This document shows positions 43,992-53,513 of a DNA stretch of 64,000 nucleotides, one piece after another. The stretch is taken from contig JAGFJK010000453.1 of NCBI GenBank assembly GCA_024102795.1, positions 28,153 through 92,152 of the forward strand. The letters are read 5' to 3'. The position numbers and the translations under genes are program-made. Positions within the stretch are counted from its first letter, which is position 1; every line of letters starts with the position of its first letter. Under the pieces are notes generated by a model that worked only from the letters and a program-made list of their open reading frames with translations, did no database searches and was not told the DNA's origin. The stretch is from Pirellulaceae bacterium (lineage in GTDB: Bacteria > Planctomycetota > Planctomycetia > Pirellulales > Pirellulaceae).

Positions 43992-44579
43992 ATGGCGGTG
44001 GTCCGAATTCCCGACGAGAACCGTGAGCTGACCGATCCGCGGGAGATTGCCGAGTTTCTGCGGCCGTTCGGGATCTGGTACGAGAAGTGGGAGGTCGAGA
44101 GTCGCGTGGGCAGCGATCCCACCGATCAGCAGATCCTGGAAGCCTATGCCCCGGAGATCGAGCGGCTGAAGGCCAGTGGCGGCTTCGTGACGGCCGACGT
44201 CATCAACGTCTCGCCAGCCACTCCCGGCCTGGACGCCATGGTGGCCAAGTTCGCCAAGGAGCACACGCACAGCGAGGACGAAGTGCGGTTCACGATCAAG
44301 GGCCGCGGCGTATTCCACGTGCACCCGGAGCAGGGGCCGGTGTTCGGCATCGAGGTGGAAAGCGGCGATCTGATCAACGTGCCCCGCCACACGCGGCACT
44401 GGTTCCACCTGTGCGACGACCGCACGATCCGCTGCATCCGGCTGTTTGAGGATCCCGCGGGCTGGACGCCGCACTACGTCGAGCAGCCGATCAGCGATCA
44501 GTACCTGCCGGTCTGCCTGGGACCGAGTTTCGTGCCGCCGGCCAGCGACGCGCAACGCGACCAGGTGGTCAAGCCGTGA
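43992..44579 (+). CDS. mtnD: Acireductone dioxygenase
   Basis: A 195-residue cupin. The metal ligands match the family: H91 and H93 in EHTHSEDE, E97, and H136 in RHTRHWFHL. It oxidises acireductone to the 2-oxo acid precursor of methionine plus formate when iron-loaded; a nickel-loaded form would release CO. The gene follows mtnB after 55 bp and its stop overlaps the mtnC start by 4 bp. A good AGGAG site precedes the ATG. Confidence 0.95.
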   Translation: MAVVRIPDENRELTDPREIAEFLRPFGIWYEKWEVESRVGSDPTDQQILEAYAPEIERLKASGGFVTADVINVSPATPGLDAMVAKFAKEHTHSEDEVRFTIKGRGVFHVHPEQGPVFGIEVESGDLINVPRHTRHWFHLCDDRTIRCIRLFEDPAGWTPHYVEQPISDQYLPVCLGPSFVPPASDAQRDQVVKP

Positions 44580-45328
44580 TCGAGTTCGCCGGCCGAGGGA
44601 TTCTGCTGGACATCGAAGGCACCACCTCCTCGGTGCGGTTCGTGTACGACGTGATGTTCCCGTTCGTCCGCCGGGAACTGAACGACTACCTGGCCGCTCA
44701 TTGGCAGGCGGAGGAAATGGACCGGGTGCGGGAGCTGATGGCGGGCGATGCGGGCGCGCCGTCGTTTGCCGACTGGTGCCGGTCCCAGGGCATTGACCAC
44801 CGGCACGATTCGGCGGCGCTCGATCTGGTCCGCCGCGAAGTCCTCCGCTTGATGGACGGCGACGTGAAGGCCACCGGCCTGAAGATGCTGCAAGGACAGA
44901 TCTGGCAAGCCGGTTTCGAGAGCGGCGAGCTGCGGGCTCATGTCTACGACGACGTGCCTCCGGCTCTGGCCGCCTGGCAAGCCGCCGGTTACGACCTGCG
45001 CATCTACTCGTCGGGCAGCACCGACGCGCAGCGGCTGTTCTTCGGGCATACCCAGCGCGGCAATCTGCTGGGACATTTCTCCGGCCACTACGACACCACG
45101 GTGGGTTCGAAACGCGAGGCGGCCAGCTACGAGCGCATCGCCACCGGCTTTGCCTTGCCCGCCGGCGAGATCCTGTTCCTGAGCGACGTGGTGGCGGAAC
45201 TCGACGCCGCTCGCCAGGCCGGGCTGCAAACCGCGCTTTGCCGGCGGCCGGAGAACGCCCCCGTCCAGCCGCACACGCACCGCGAGATCAGCTCGTTCGC
45301 CGAGATTCGCCTGGTGTCTTGCCGGTGA
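44576..45328 (+). CDS. mtnC: Enolase-phosphatase E1
   Basis: A 250-residue HAD-superfamily enzyme. The nucleophile motif reads [10 protein letters not shown], typical of MtnC, followed by the cap region, [14 protein letters not shown] (motif II) and [15 protein letters not shown] (motif IV). It performs enolisation and dephosphorylation of 2,3-diketo-5-methylthiopentyl-1-phosphate, giving the MtnD substrate. The GTG start at 44576 overlaps the mtnD stop (GTGA), so translation is coupled. The genes mtnA, mtnN or mtnP and mtnK are not nearby. Confidence 0.94.
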   Translation: MIEFAGRGILLDIEGTTSSVRFVYDVMFPFVRRELNDYLAAHWQAEEMDRVRELMAGDAGAPSFADWCRSQGIDHRHDSAALDLVRREVLRLMDGDVKATGLKMLQGQIWQAGFESGELRAHVYDDVPPALAAWQAAGYDLRIYSSGSTDAQRLFFGHTQRGNLLGHFSGHYDTTVGSKREAASYERIATGFALPAGEILFLSDVVAELDAARQAGLQTALCRRPENAPVQPHTHREISSFAEIRLVSCR

Positions 45329-45443
45329 TGATCAGTTGTCAGTTGTCAGTAAGACGGCGCATGGTATTGCGGGTCTTGCAACATACGGCGAGAAACAGCG
45401 GGCTGACGCCCGCCGCTCGCCTGTGAAGCGGCGCGAAAGGCGA

Positions 45444-46769
45444 CTAGGGCGGGTTTCTACCGGCCAGCAGAGCGTCCAGCGCGTCCAGCGGCACGTGCAG
45501 CAGTTCGATCTGCTTCTTGTTTCGCGACAACGTAATCAGCAGCCGCCCATCGTGTTCGATTACGTGCGGATACTGCAGCGAGGCGATGCCGCTGTGAAAC
45601 TTCCGCCAGATCCGCTCGGCGTCGTCGACCACCGGCGGCGTGGGGACGTCCAGCCGCGCCAGGCGAGTGAACCGCTGCTGGTCGCCGGCCAGCGCCACGT
45701 GCAGTTCGCGTCGGCCGACTTGCGGATGGGCGTTCGAAACCAGCACGCGATACCCGCGGCTGGTGGCCAGCGAAAACAACTTACTCGTGGCGTTCGGGAA
45801 GTTCGTGGCCCGCGGAGTGCTCCAGGTGCGCCCTTCGTCGTTTGAGCTGGCCTGAAACAGCCGTCCCGAACCGCCGTTGTCCCGCAGCAGTGCCAGCAGC
45901 CTGCGGTCGGGCAGTTGCCAGAACACGGGTTCGTCGGGCCGGAAGCCGGGCACGGCCGCCACCGCGACCACCGGGTGCGACGTCCAGTCCTCGAGGCTTT
46001 CCCGGCCGCCGATCAGCACCGAGACGTTGAATCGCGCGTCGCGGCGCGTGAGCATCCAGTCGCCCGAAGCCAGCCGCTGCGGCGGAAAGTTGTTGATCGC
46101 GTTGTCGTACAGCTTCTGCTTGAACTGCCAGCGCTGCGCGCCGTCGTCCCAGACCCAGGCCACCAGTTGGAGTTCCTTGTCCGCGCCAAAGGCGCCCTTG
46201 CCCTTGAAGTGCGCGGTCAAGGCGAGCAACTGGTCATTCCAGACCCAGAGCCCGCGGGCGATGTACGCATAGGGAGCTTCCGGCACGCCGGTCACCGACC
46301 CCGATTCGCTCCAGTGCAGCCCGTCCGTACTGGTGGCAAAGCGCACTTCCTGAGTCGGTTCGTCCTCGATCGGCGGCCCTTCGCTCCAGATACACCAGAA
46401 GCGGCCGCCGTGCCGCGCCAGGTAGCTGTGCAGTTGAAACTTCAAGTGGTGCAGATCGTAATCCTGGCGGTCGGCCGACGCCGGATCGCGCCGCGCCGCT
46501 CGGACCACGGCCAGTTGGCCCGAGACTGTCGGCAGCGAGGCGTAGTCAAGCGTTTGGGCATCGGCGCCCGCGCCGGGCAAGTCGAGCAGCTTGAACGGTT
46601 CCTCCGCGGCCAGCCGCGCGGCGCCCGCCAGCAAACCGATCCACAGCAGCACCGACACCGAGCCCAGCACGATCTGCAGCCAGAAACCCAGCCAGCCCAC
46701 GCGGCGAAACGAGCGGGAGAGGCCCTCCGGGGTGGCCGACAGCAGACGGGTAGCCAGTTTGTTGAGCAT
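45444..46769 (-). CDS. Sialidase-like beta-propeller protein with DUF3611-like N terminus
   Basis: A 441-residue protein. Residues about 75-430 show the repeated Ser-x-Asp-x-Gly-x-x-Trp (Asp-box) signature of sialidase/BNR propellers (STDGLHWS, SSNDEGRTWS), so it probably binds or cleaves sugars outside the cytoplasm. The first 60 residues are unusual: SRSFRRVGWLGFWLQIVLGS looks like the start of DUF3611-type membrane proteins, followed by a membrane segment that could act as an uncleaved signal. This may be a gene fusion. The catalytic Arg triad of true sialidases is not obvious. Confidence 0.75.
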   Translation of the reverse strand: MLNKLATRLLSATPEGLSRSFRRVGWLGFWLQIVLGSVSVLLWIGLLAGAARLAAEEPFKLLDLPGAGADAQTLDYASLPTVSGQLAVVRAARRDPASADRQDYDLHHLKFQLHSYLARHGGRFWCIWSEGPPIEDEPTQEVRFATSTDGLHWSESGSVTGVPEAPYAYIARGLWVWNDQLLALTAHFKGKGAFGADKELQLVAWVWDDGAQRWQFKQKLYDNAINNFPPQRLASGDWMLTRRDARFNVSVLIGGRESLEDWTSHPVVAVAAVPGFRPDEPVFWQLPDRRLLALLRDNGGSGRLFQASSNDEGRTWSTPRATNFPNATSKLFSLATSRGYRVLVSNAHPQVGRRELHVALAGDQQRFTRLARLDVPTPPVVDDAERIWRKFHSGIASLQYPHVIEHDGRLLITLSRNKKQIELLHVPLDALDALLAGRNPP

Positions 46770-46785
46770 CAGTCGGGTTTCCGTT

Positions 46786-47484
46786 TCATTCCCGTCCGGT
46801 TTCTTCCGCCTCGGCGGCCGCCGAGGGCGGGCTGCCCAGATGATCGGGCGCGCTGACGCCCATCGACATGAAGACGTTCACCATCCCATCAAAGCTGCAT
46901 CCGGCGGGCCGCACGTGCTCGACCGGAAGGCACAGCAGCGCGCCACCGAAGGGCACCGGCGCCGTGGGGATCAGCACCACATAGTAGTCGCGGTCGCCGA
47001 TCCGGATCGGGCGCGGACTGGGCAACAGACCCAGCGTGGCCGCCCCACCGTCCGCTCCAAACGTGCAGAGCACCGGGGTCATCGCCTGCACGGTGTCCTT
47101 CTTGCGGTCGAACAGGCTGGTCAACTGCTTCGAGGCGTCGTAGATCGTATTGACCAGCGGTACACGGTTCAAAGCGCCTTCCATGAACCGTTGGTAACGG
47201 TTGCCGGCCCCGCTCTCGATCAACGCTCCCAGACCATAGATCGCCACCAAGGTTCCCAGCACCCCGACGCTCCAGGCAATCACCTCGCAGGTGACGAAAT
47301 TCAGTCCCACGGAGACCATGATCCGGCCAAACGGGCTGGAAGGCCCGACCAGGTCGTGCAGAAACACGACGACCCAGGAAATCACGGCCAGCGTCAGCGC
47401 GGCGGGCAAGAAGCACAGCAGACCCGTGATCAAGGGCCGGCCGAGGCGCTGCGAAAATCCTGGCTGCGGCGCAGGCGACGACAT
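46786..47484 (-). CDS. DUF502 family membrane protein
   Basis: A protein of about 232 residues with two membrane helices (GLLCFLPAALTLAVISWVVV and VGVLGTLVAIYGLGALI) and the DUF502 core NRVPLVNTIYDASKQLTSLF. A hydrophilic domain follows and a disordered Ala/Glu tail ends it. The family is widespread and of unknown function. The ATG at 47484 fits the family start; an ATG at 47532 would add 16 residues. It lies 16 bp upstream of the sialidase-like gene and is probably co-transcribed. Confidence 0.85.
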   Translation of the reverse strand: MSSPAPQPGFSQRLGRPLITGLLCFLPAALTLAVISWVVVFLHDLVGPSSPFGRIMVSVGLNFVTCEVIAWSVGVLGTLVAIYGLGALIESGAGNRYQRFMEGALNRVPLVNTIYDASKQLTSLFDRKKDTVQAMTPVLCTFGADGGAATLGLLPSPRPIRIGDRDYYVVLIPTAPVPFGGALLCLPVEHVRPAGCSFDGMVNVFMSMGVSAPDHLGSPPSAAAEAEETGRE

Positions 47485-47618
47485 GCGGCAATTCCACTCG
47501 CTCCGGGTGCGGTCCGCGGGGGGCTGAAACATTCCTACGCGGGTAGACCGGGTTTGTCAATCGGCGAGGGCCGCGGGGGCCGGCGCACGGAGCCGGCAGA
47601 GAGAAAAACAACTAGGGC

Positions 47619-47642
47619 CGGTTGCCCGCCAGCGGGCAACCG
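47619..47642 (-). terminator. Strong inverted repeat, possible terminator
   Basis: A perfect 11-bp stem (CGGTTGCCCGC and GCGGGCAACCG) around CA. Read on the minus strand it lies about 130 bp after the Lys/Ala-rich gene and is followed about ten bases later by TTTTT, so it may end that transcript. The distance of the T run makes this uncertain. Confidence 0.4.
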
Positions 47643-47769
47643 ACCCCAGAGATCTCCTGAGCCGACTCACGTTCTGGGAGCCGGCTCCAATTCCAGGCGC
47701 CTGGCAGGCCAGAGGCCCGTCGCCACGGGTAGTGTGGGACGGATCTCGGATCATGCCCCGCGTGGCTGG

Positions 47770-48384
47770 TTAGTTGTCGGCCTTCTTTTCAGCCGTTTCG
47801 CTCTTCGGGTTGCCGGGCAGCTTGACCTTCGGCTCGCCGGCAGCCGCTTCCTTCTTGGCGGGTTTCTTCGCGCCGGGCTTCTTCGCGCCGGCCTTCTTGA
47901 CGGCGAGTCCGGCCTTGGCGATCTGCTCGTCGGTCAGCACTTCGCGGATGGCCGCGGTGAAACCGGCGTTCAGTTCGCGCGTGGCGGCCTGAGCCTTCTG
48001 CAGTTCCTCAGCCTTGGCCCCGTCCAGCTTGACGGCCGCGGCCACGGCTTCCTGCAGTTCCTTGCCCTTCTTGCCCTCGTCCTGGGCCTTCTTGCGGGCC
48101 TCGGCCATCGCCTTGCGCTGTTCGGGTCCGACGATCGCGGCCACGGCGCCCTGGGCTTCCTTGAACTTGGGAGCGTACTCGGCCGCGATCGACTTGATCT
48201 TCTCTTTTTGCTCGGCGGTCAAATCGACCGCTTCCAGCTTCTTCATCATCGCGCCGACGGCCTGCACGGCTCGGCCAGCCTGCGGCTTCTTCTTCTTTTC
48301 CTTCACAGCTTCCTGAGCGGCCACGGGAATCGCCACGGCCGCCACCAGGGCCAACACAATCACCGACTTCAACAGGGACTTCAT
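47770..48384 (-). CDS. Secreted Lys/Ala-rich helical protein
   Basis: A 204-residue protein with a signal peptide (about 1-23, cleaved after VAA). The mature part is largely helical and rich in Lys, Ala and Glu. The stretch VDLTAEQKEKIKSIAAEY resembles the LTxxQ motif of Spy/CpxP-type periplasmic proteins, and a second half-copy (REVLTDEQIAKAGL) appears near residue 145. The tail (about 160-204) is a Lys/Pro-rich disordered segment. This suggests a periplasmic chaperone-like or stress-sensing role, as inference only. It lies 165 bp downstream of the DUF1501 gene. Confidence 0.75.
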   Translation of the reverse strand: MKSLLKSVIVLALVAAVAIPVAAQEAVKEKKKKPQAGRAVQAVGAMMKKLEAVDLTAEQKEKIKSIAAEYAPKFKEAQGAVAAIVGPEQRKAMAEARKKAQDEGKKGKELQEAVAAAVKLDGAKAEELQKAQAATRELNAGFTAAIREVLTDEQIAKAGLAVKKAGAKKPGAKKPAKKEAAAGEPKVKLPGNPKSETAEKKADN

Positions 48385-48549
48385 CGCAAGAAACTCCGGT
48401 TTGAGGGGGGAAATGGCGGCGGCGCGAGCCTCCGCGCGCCGCCAGCCGAATCACGCTGTTTGCCGCGATCCGCCGATCGCCAGCCTCGCGGCACGCCCGC
48501 CCTGCCGTGCCGCACCGTCCACCGCACAACGCACGCCGGCGGCTGGCGT

Positions 48550-49854
48550 CTACGAGAACAGGGGTCGAATCACGGTGCCGTCTCGGACGATGGTAATCGG
48601 GCGCCCCGTGCTCGTGTGGTATTCCTTCGTGTGGTCGATTCCCAACGCATGATAGAACGAGGCGGCCGCGTCGTCGGGCGAGTAGCCTTCGTTCGCGGGC
48701 ATGGTCGCCTTGTCATCGCTCTGGCCCACCACCTGGCCGCCGCGGATACCGCCGCCGGCCATCAGCATGAACATGCACCGCGGATAGTGGTCGCGGCCAC
48801 CCTCGGCCGACCGCTGGTTGATCTTCGGCGTGCGGCCAAACTCGCCGGTCACGAACACGGCGGTCGAGTCCAGCAGGCCCTTCTGATCCAGGCCGGTGAA
48901 CAAGGCCGCCAGACCGGTGTCCAGCGGCGGCAGCAGGCGGTCCTTCAGCCGAGTGAAGTTGTCCTGGTGCGTGTCCCAGCCGCCCAGCGTGATGGTGACG
49001 AACCGCACGCCGCTTTCTACCAGCCGCGTGGCCAGCAGGCAGCTCATGCCAAACGGGTCCTCGCCGTACGGCTTGGCGAACTCCGGCGACTCGCGGCTGA
49101 TGTCGAACGCCTCGCGCGAACGCTTCGAGGTGATGATCGAATAGGCCTGCTGGCCGAAGCGATCCAGGCCGTCCAGCAACTGGCTGGACTTCTCGTGGCC
49201 CTGGAACGCCACGTCCAGGTCCCGCAGCAGCGTCTGCCGCTTCTCCAGGTCGGCCACGGTCACGCCGTTGCCCAGCGAAATCCCGCGGACGCTGAACGGC
49301 GCGCCGGCGCGCGGCGTGGAGCCGGTATTCAGCGGAGCGTACTTGACGCCCAGGAAGCCGGACTTCTGGGCGCTGTTGGGAATGGCCACGAACGGAGGAA
49401 TGTCGGCCGGCGCGCCCAGTTCCTTGGTCACCACCGCTCCGTATCCGGGATACTCCAGCGACGGCAGCGGCCGCGTGCCCGCGTTGACGTACTCGGTGCC
49501 CAACTGGTGAGCGCCCAGCGTGTGCGTCACGCCGCGCAGAATGGCGTACTTGTCGGCGCACCCGGCCAGCTTCGGCAGGTGCTCGCAGATCTCGACGCCC
49601 GACACGTTCGTCTTGATGGGGTTGAACGAACCGCGGTACTCGGACGGCGCGTCGGGCTTCAGGTCGAACGTGTCCATGTGCGACGGACCGCCCGTCAGGT
49701 TGATGAAGATCCCGGCCTTGGCCTGCCCGGACCTGACTTCGCCCGCCTCGGCCAGCCGCAGGTAGTTGGCCAGTGTCAGGCCGGTGGCGCCCAGGACGCC
49801 GATCTTCAGTACGTCGCGTCGCCGCACGCCATCGCAAGTCTTATGAAACGCCAT
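48550..49854 (-). CDS. DUF1501 domain protein with Tat-type signal
   Basis: A 434-residue protein of the DUF1501 family, related to the alkaline phosphatase/sulfatase fold and very frequent in planctomycetes. The N terminus has a twin-arginine-like signal (VRRRDVLKIGVLGATGLTLA). Conserved blocks include NLTGGPSHMDTFDLKPDAP, YGAVVTKELG, TLGGWDTHQDNF, VTGEFGRTPKIN and AGGGIRGGQVVGQSD. The His and Asp residues in these blocks could bind metal. Activity is not established. It follows the DUF1549/DUF1553 gene by 119 bp, the usual pairing in this phylum. Confidence 0.93.
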   Translation of the reverse strand: MAFHKTCDGVRRRDVLKIGVLGATGLTLANYLRLAEAGEVRSGQAKAGIFINLTGGPSHMDTFDLKPDAPSEYRGSFNPIKTNVSGVEICEHLPKLAGCADKYAILRGVTHTLGAHQLGTEYVNAGTRPLPSLEYPGYGAVVTKELGAPADIPPFVAIPNSAQKSGFLGVKYAPLNTGSTPRAGAPFSVRGISLGNGVTVADLEKRQTLLRDLDVAFQGHEKSSQLLDGLDRFGQQAYSIITSKRSREAFDISRESPEFAKPYGEDPFGMSCLLATRLVESGVRFVTITLGGWDTHQDNFTRLKDRLLPPLDTGLAALFTGLDQKGLLDSTAVFVTGEFGRTPKINQRSAEGGRDHYPRCMFMLMAGGGIRGGQVVGQSDDKATMPANEGYSPDDAAASFYHALGIDHTKEYHTSTGRPITIVRDGTVIRPLFS

Positions 49855-49973
49855 GCATCAATCCTTTATCAGTTGAAAAACAGATGGTGGTTGGTGATTG
49901 CTCGGAGGTATGAAGAGGAAAAAAGTTGAACGACCCGGTGGCCGCCGCGGCGGAACGCCGCGGTCCCCAGGGC

Positions 49974-52688
49974 CTAGTGGTTGACGATGAACTCCTTGGT
50001 GTTGATCAGCGCCCAGACCAGGTCACGCGTACCCGCCGTGGGGTCGCTGGCCTGTTCCAGGTGCTCGCGGCAGCGAGCCAGTTCGTCGTCGCTGGGATAG
50101 CGACTCAGCGTCCGCAGGTAGGCCTGCTTGACCAGGGCCGCCGTATCGACCGGCTTGGCCTCCTGCTGCTGGTCCCCGCCGCGGCGGGCCGGCGGCTCGG
50201 GCTGCCGATCACCAAAGCGCCGGCGGATCTGCTGCAGCCTGTCCTCCAACTGCTTCGCCGCCTGCTCATCGCCCGATTCGCGGAGCCGCCGCAAACGCCG
50301 CTCGGCCGCCGCAATCTGCTCGCGCACGTTGTCCGGCACCCGAGCGGTGCTGGGCGCTTCGGGCTGCCGGCCGCCGGTCTGCCGAGCGATCTGGGAGATC
50401 CAGCCGCCGCGCCGGTCGAGCAACTGCAGCACTTCCTGGTCGTTCTGCAAGAACACGGTCTGCAGCAGGCTGGCTTCCGCCGACCGGTCGCAGTCGCAGT
50501 TGCTTTCCCGCGTGGACCGGCCAAAGATCGTCAGGGCGTAGTCGGCTCCGCCGCGAGCTCCCCGGCGACTCGAACTGGCGATGGCGATCGCCCGGCCTTG
50601 CAGTTCGTTCTGCAGCTTCTCGACCGTTTCATCGTCGGCCGTCGCCTGCTGCAAGGCGTCGTAGGCCACTTCCGCCGGCAGGCGTCGCGGCACGGCGCGG
50701 CTGAAATTCAGTTCGTCGCCCGCATTCGTTTCGTTCGGCTGCCAACTGAGCTGATAGGTGCGGCTGTTGGCGATCTCGCGGTGCAGCCATTTCATGTCGA
50801 AACCGCTGTCGACAAATCCAGCGGCCAGGTAGTCCAGCAGCGGCCGGTTGCTGGGCGGGTTCGCCAGGCTCAAGTCGTCCGGCGGATTGACGATGCCGAC
50901 GTTGAAGTACGACGCCCAGACGCGGTTCACAAAGGCGCGGGCGAAGTACGGGTTGTCCTTGTCCCGCAGCCACTCCATCAGCGGCTCGCGCGGGTCGTCG
51001 ACCTGCGTCAGGTCGATCTTGTCACCGCCCAGCAAGCGGGCCGACGTCGGCACGTTGCCCCGTCCGCGGTTGTTCTGGTTGCCGCGGCGCTGCGCGGGCG
51101 CCTGGGCCTTGGTCACATAGATTTCCGGGAAGGGAACCACCTTCCCTTCGGTGAGGAAATTGCCCAGTTGCTGGCGAGCCTGATTGCCGCGGGCATCGCC
51201 GATGTCCAACTCCTTCATCAACTGGCCGTACTGCTCTCGCGTCTCGGAGTCCGGGCGCTGGTCCGTCCCGCGGCTGACGGCGGCAAAGAACGCCTTGAAA
51301 TCCTCGAAGTCCTGCTTCGACCATTGATCGAACGGATGCTTGTGGCACTGGGCGCATTGAATGCGGATGCCCATGAAGGAGTAGGCGAAACCGATCGCCC
51401 GATCCTCCGGTTGCACCAGATCGCGGCGCGCCCAGTAGTACGGCATCGAATGCCGATCCGCGAAACTGCCCTCGGCGTCCTCGTGGTACAGCCGGCTCAT
51501 GTTCTCGCAGTACTCGGCGTAGCTCTCGTCCGGATTGCGGCTCTGGGCCGTCACGATGCCGGCGATCAGTTCGTCGTACGGCACGTTCTCCGATACCCGC
51601 TTGTAGATCCAGTCGTACCATTCCTGGGAGACCCGGTTGCGGGCCGGCGAGACGTTGTTCAAGGCGTCGGTGTTGTTGCCCGTGAAGTCGCACAGCCGAG
51701 TCGTCCACCAGGCGGCGTAGGCGGGCGTTTCCAGCAACTGGTCGATCTTGGCCTGCCGCTTGTTGGGCGACTGGTCGGCCAGGAACTCCTCGACTTCGGC
51801 GGCCGACGGCAAGGTGCCGGTCAGGTCGAGCCGCACGCGGCGCAGAAACTCGGCGTCGGTGCAGGTTTCCGACTGCACGATGCCTAGCTTGCGGAGCTTT
51901 TGCACGACCAGCCGATCGACTTCGGTCGGAGCGGGCACGTCGGGATACTTGTCGCCCGCCTGGTCCGAAACGGGCCGCAGGGCCATGATCGGCACGACCG
52001 CCTGGTCGTACGACACCACCAGGTGCGTGTCGCCCGGCTCGTTCGACGTCACCAGACCGTTCTCGTCGATCTTGGCGATCTGTTCGTTGTTGGTCTGGAA
52101 GCGGCAAAGGGGCGTCACGTCCTCGCGCGAGCCGTCTTCCCAGACGGCGACGGCCCGCAACTGCGCCTGCTGCCCGGCCTTGGTGAACCGCAGCTCGGAC
52201 GGTTCGATCTCCAGCCGCACCAGCTTGTCGATCTGGCCCGCCTCGAAGTTCGCGCCGGCGGCGATCCACCGCAGGATGATGTGATGTTGCCAGCTTCCCA
52301 GTTCGTACCGCTGGCCTCCCTCATGCAGGCCCTCGTCGGTCGGCTTGGCGATAATCAAGCTCTCTGCCGGCTGGTCCCGGTTCACCCGCGGCTCGTCGCC
52401 TTCCAGCAGCGCGTCGTGGTCGGCCTTGAAGTCGTAGCCGAACAGCGACAGGCGGAAACCGCCCTGCCCTTGAAACGAACCATGGCACGACCGGCCGTTG
52501 CAGCCCAGTCGCCCGAACAACGGCACGACATGGCGCTGAAAACTCGGTACCTCCTCGCCCGTGGCTTCCTGATACCGCTCCACGACTGGCGGCTGCACCT
52601 GGTCGTTCCCTTCGGCGACCAGCGTGAACCCCAGCAGCAGCGGGCAGGCCGCCGCAAGCAACTTGACGACAGACCAACGAATCGGCAT
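49974..52688 (-). CDS. DUF1549/DUF1553 protein with heme-like Cys-His motifs
   Basis: A 904-residue exported protein (signal peptide about 1-27). In order: a cytochrome-like N-terminal segment with CNGRSCHG (C63, C68, H69), a bacterial Ig-like domain (about 170-260), DUF1549 (about 290-480) containing CAQCHKHPFDQW, and DUF1553 (about 610-900) with FARAFVNRVWASYFNVG. The CxxCH is the heme c attachment pattern; CxxxxCH is unusual for heme. The ATG at 52688 is chosen because GGGAGGAAG lies just upstream. It is paired with the DUF1501 gene; the family is thought to act on extracellular polymers, but this is not proven. Confidence 0.93.
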   Translation of the reverse strand: MPIRWSVVKLLAAACPLLLGFTLVAEGNDQVQPPVVERYQEATGEEVPSFQRHVVPLFGRLGCNGRSCHGSFQGQGGFRLSLFGYDFKADHDALLEGDEPRVNRDQPAESLIIAKPTDEGLHEGGQRYELGSWQHHIILRWIAAGANFEAGQIDKLVRLEIEPSELRFTKAGQQAQLRAVAVWEDGSREDVTPLCRFQTNNEQIAKIDENGLVTSNEPGDTHLVVSYDQAVVPIMALRPVSDQAGDKYPDVPAPTEVDRLVVQKLRKLGIVQSETCTDAEFLRRVRLDLTGTLPSAAEVEEFLADQSPNKRQAKIDQLLETPAYAAWWTTRLCDFTGNNTDALNNVSPARNRVSQEWYDWIYKRVSENVPYDELIAGIVTAQSRNPDESYAEYCENMSRLYHEDAEGSFADRHSMPYYWARRDLVQPEDRAIGFAYSFMGIRIQCAQCHKHPFDQWSKQDFEDFKAFFAAVSRGTDQRPDSETREQYGQLMKELDIGDARGNQARQQLGNFLTEGKVVPFPEIYVTKAQAPAQRRGNQNNRGRGNVPTSARLLGGDKIDLTQVDDPREPLMEWLRDKDNPYFARAFVNRVWASYFNVGIVNPPDDLSLANPPSNRPLLDYLAAGFVDSGFDMKWLHREIANSRTYQLSWQPNETNAGDELNFSRAVPRRLPAEVAYDALQQATADDETVEKLQNELQGRAIAIASSSRRGARGGADYALTIFGRSTRESNCDCDRSAEASLLQTVFLQNDQEVLQLLDRRGGWISQIARQTGGRQPEAPSTARVPDNVREQIAAAERRLRRLRESGDEQAAKQLEDRLQQIRRRFGDRQPEPPARRGGDQQQEAKPVDTAALVKQAYLRTLSRYPSDDELARCREHLEQASDPTAGTRDLVWALINTKEFIVNH

Positions 52689-52751
52689 GATCTTCCTCCC
52701 GAATGATCCGCGGTGAACCTTCACCGAATTAACACGTTGTGGAATGGGTCT

Positions 52752-53513
52752 TCAATTGGACTTGGAATTCGCCGCAGCGGGCGCTGACGACGCGGGCGGC
52801 GGCGTGCCCGGCTTCTCCCGCAACTTCTTGTCGTCCTTGGCGGGCGAGTCGTTTTTGGCTGGCGAGTCGTTCTTGGCTGGCTTGTCGGGGGCGTGACGCG
52901 TGAGCAGATGGACCTGCTGCTGGATGTACCTCTGGCGGTTTTGCAGCAGCCTGTCGATCTCCTCGTCCAGCTTGCCCAGCCGCTGCTCCAACCGGGCCCG
53001 CTCCTGCAGCAGCAGTTCCTTCTTGAGCTCCAGTTGCCGCTCGAGTTCTTCTTGCAGGCGAATCTTCAGATCGGCCGCGTCGCCCATGCTCAACCGAGCC
53101 GCCAGCAACTGAGTGCGGGACTGCGACTTCCAAAGTTCCAGTTCCAGCTCATAGCGGTCCGCCTGCCGTTCCTGGATCGATGCCAGACGCTCGCTGGCGC
53201 GGAACAGCTCCAGCACGGCCCGCTCGTAGTCCTGCGGGCTGCTCTGCTTGAGCTGCGCCAGCAGGTCGGACAACTCAGGATGGTGGTTCCGGACAAAGGT
53301 CACCACGGCCGCTTCCCGTTCCGGTGTCATCCCCGGCAACTTGCGGCGTTGCTGCGAGTCCGCGGCAGCGGCGGCCGGAGATTGAGCGGCACGTGCCCAC
53401 TGCGTGGTGGTCTTGCGGGGCTGCGGCTGCTGAGCGTGCAAATCCCGCACGACGAACAACCCGGTCAGAGCCACCAGCATCGGAGCTGCGATCCAAGCGC
53501 GGTTGGGGCGCAT
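52752..53513 (-). CDS. Secreted coiled-coil protein in the sigma-factor cluster
   Basis: A 253-residue protein with a signal peptide or N-terminal anchor (about 8-27, ending LHAQQ). A low-complexity linker leads to helices (about 60-125) and then a long Glu/Leu/Arg/Gln coiled coil (about 130-205). The C terminus has an Asp/Lys repeat (PAKNDSPAKNDSPAKDD) and a Pro/Ala tail. No family is recognised. Its start overlaps the last base of the anti-sigma-like gene, so it is coupled to it and may be an extracytoplasmic partner. Confidence 0.72.
   Translation of the reverse strand: MRPNRAWIAAPMLVALTGLFVVRDLHAQQPQPRKTTTQWARAAQSPAAAAADSQQRRKLPGMTPEREAAVVTFVRNHHPELSDLLAQLKQSSPQDYERAVLELFRASERLASIQERQADRYELELELWKSQSRTQLLAARLSMGDAADLKIRLQEELERQLELKKELLLQERARLEQRLGKLDEEIDRLLQNRQRYIQQQVHLLTRHAPDKPAKNDSPAKNDSPAKDDKKLREKPGTPPPASSAPAAANSKSN

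Noticed and set aside
46591..49929. Plus-strand open frame of more than 1100 codons
   Set aside because: Antisense to the DUF502, Lys/Ala-rich and DUF1501 genes, with no recognisable domain and biased Arg/Gln composition.
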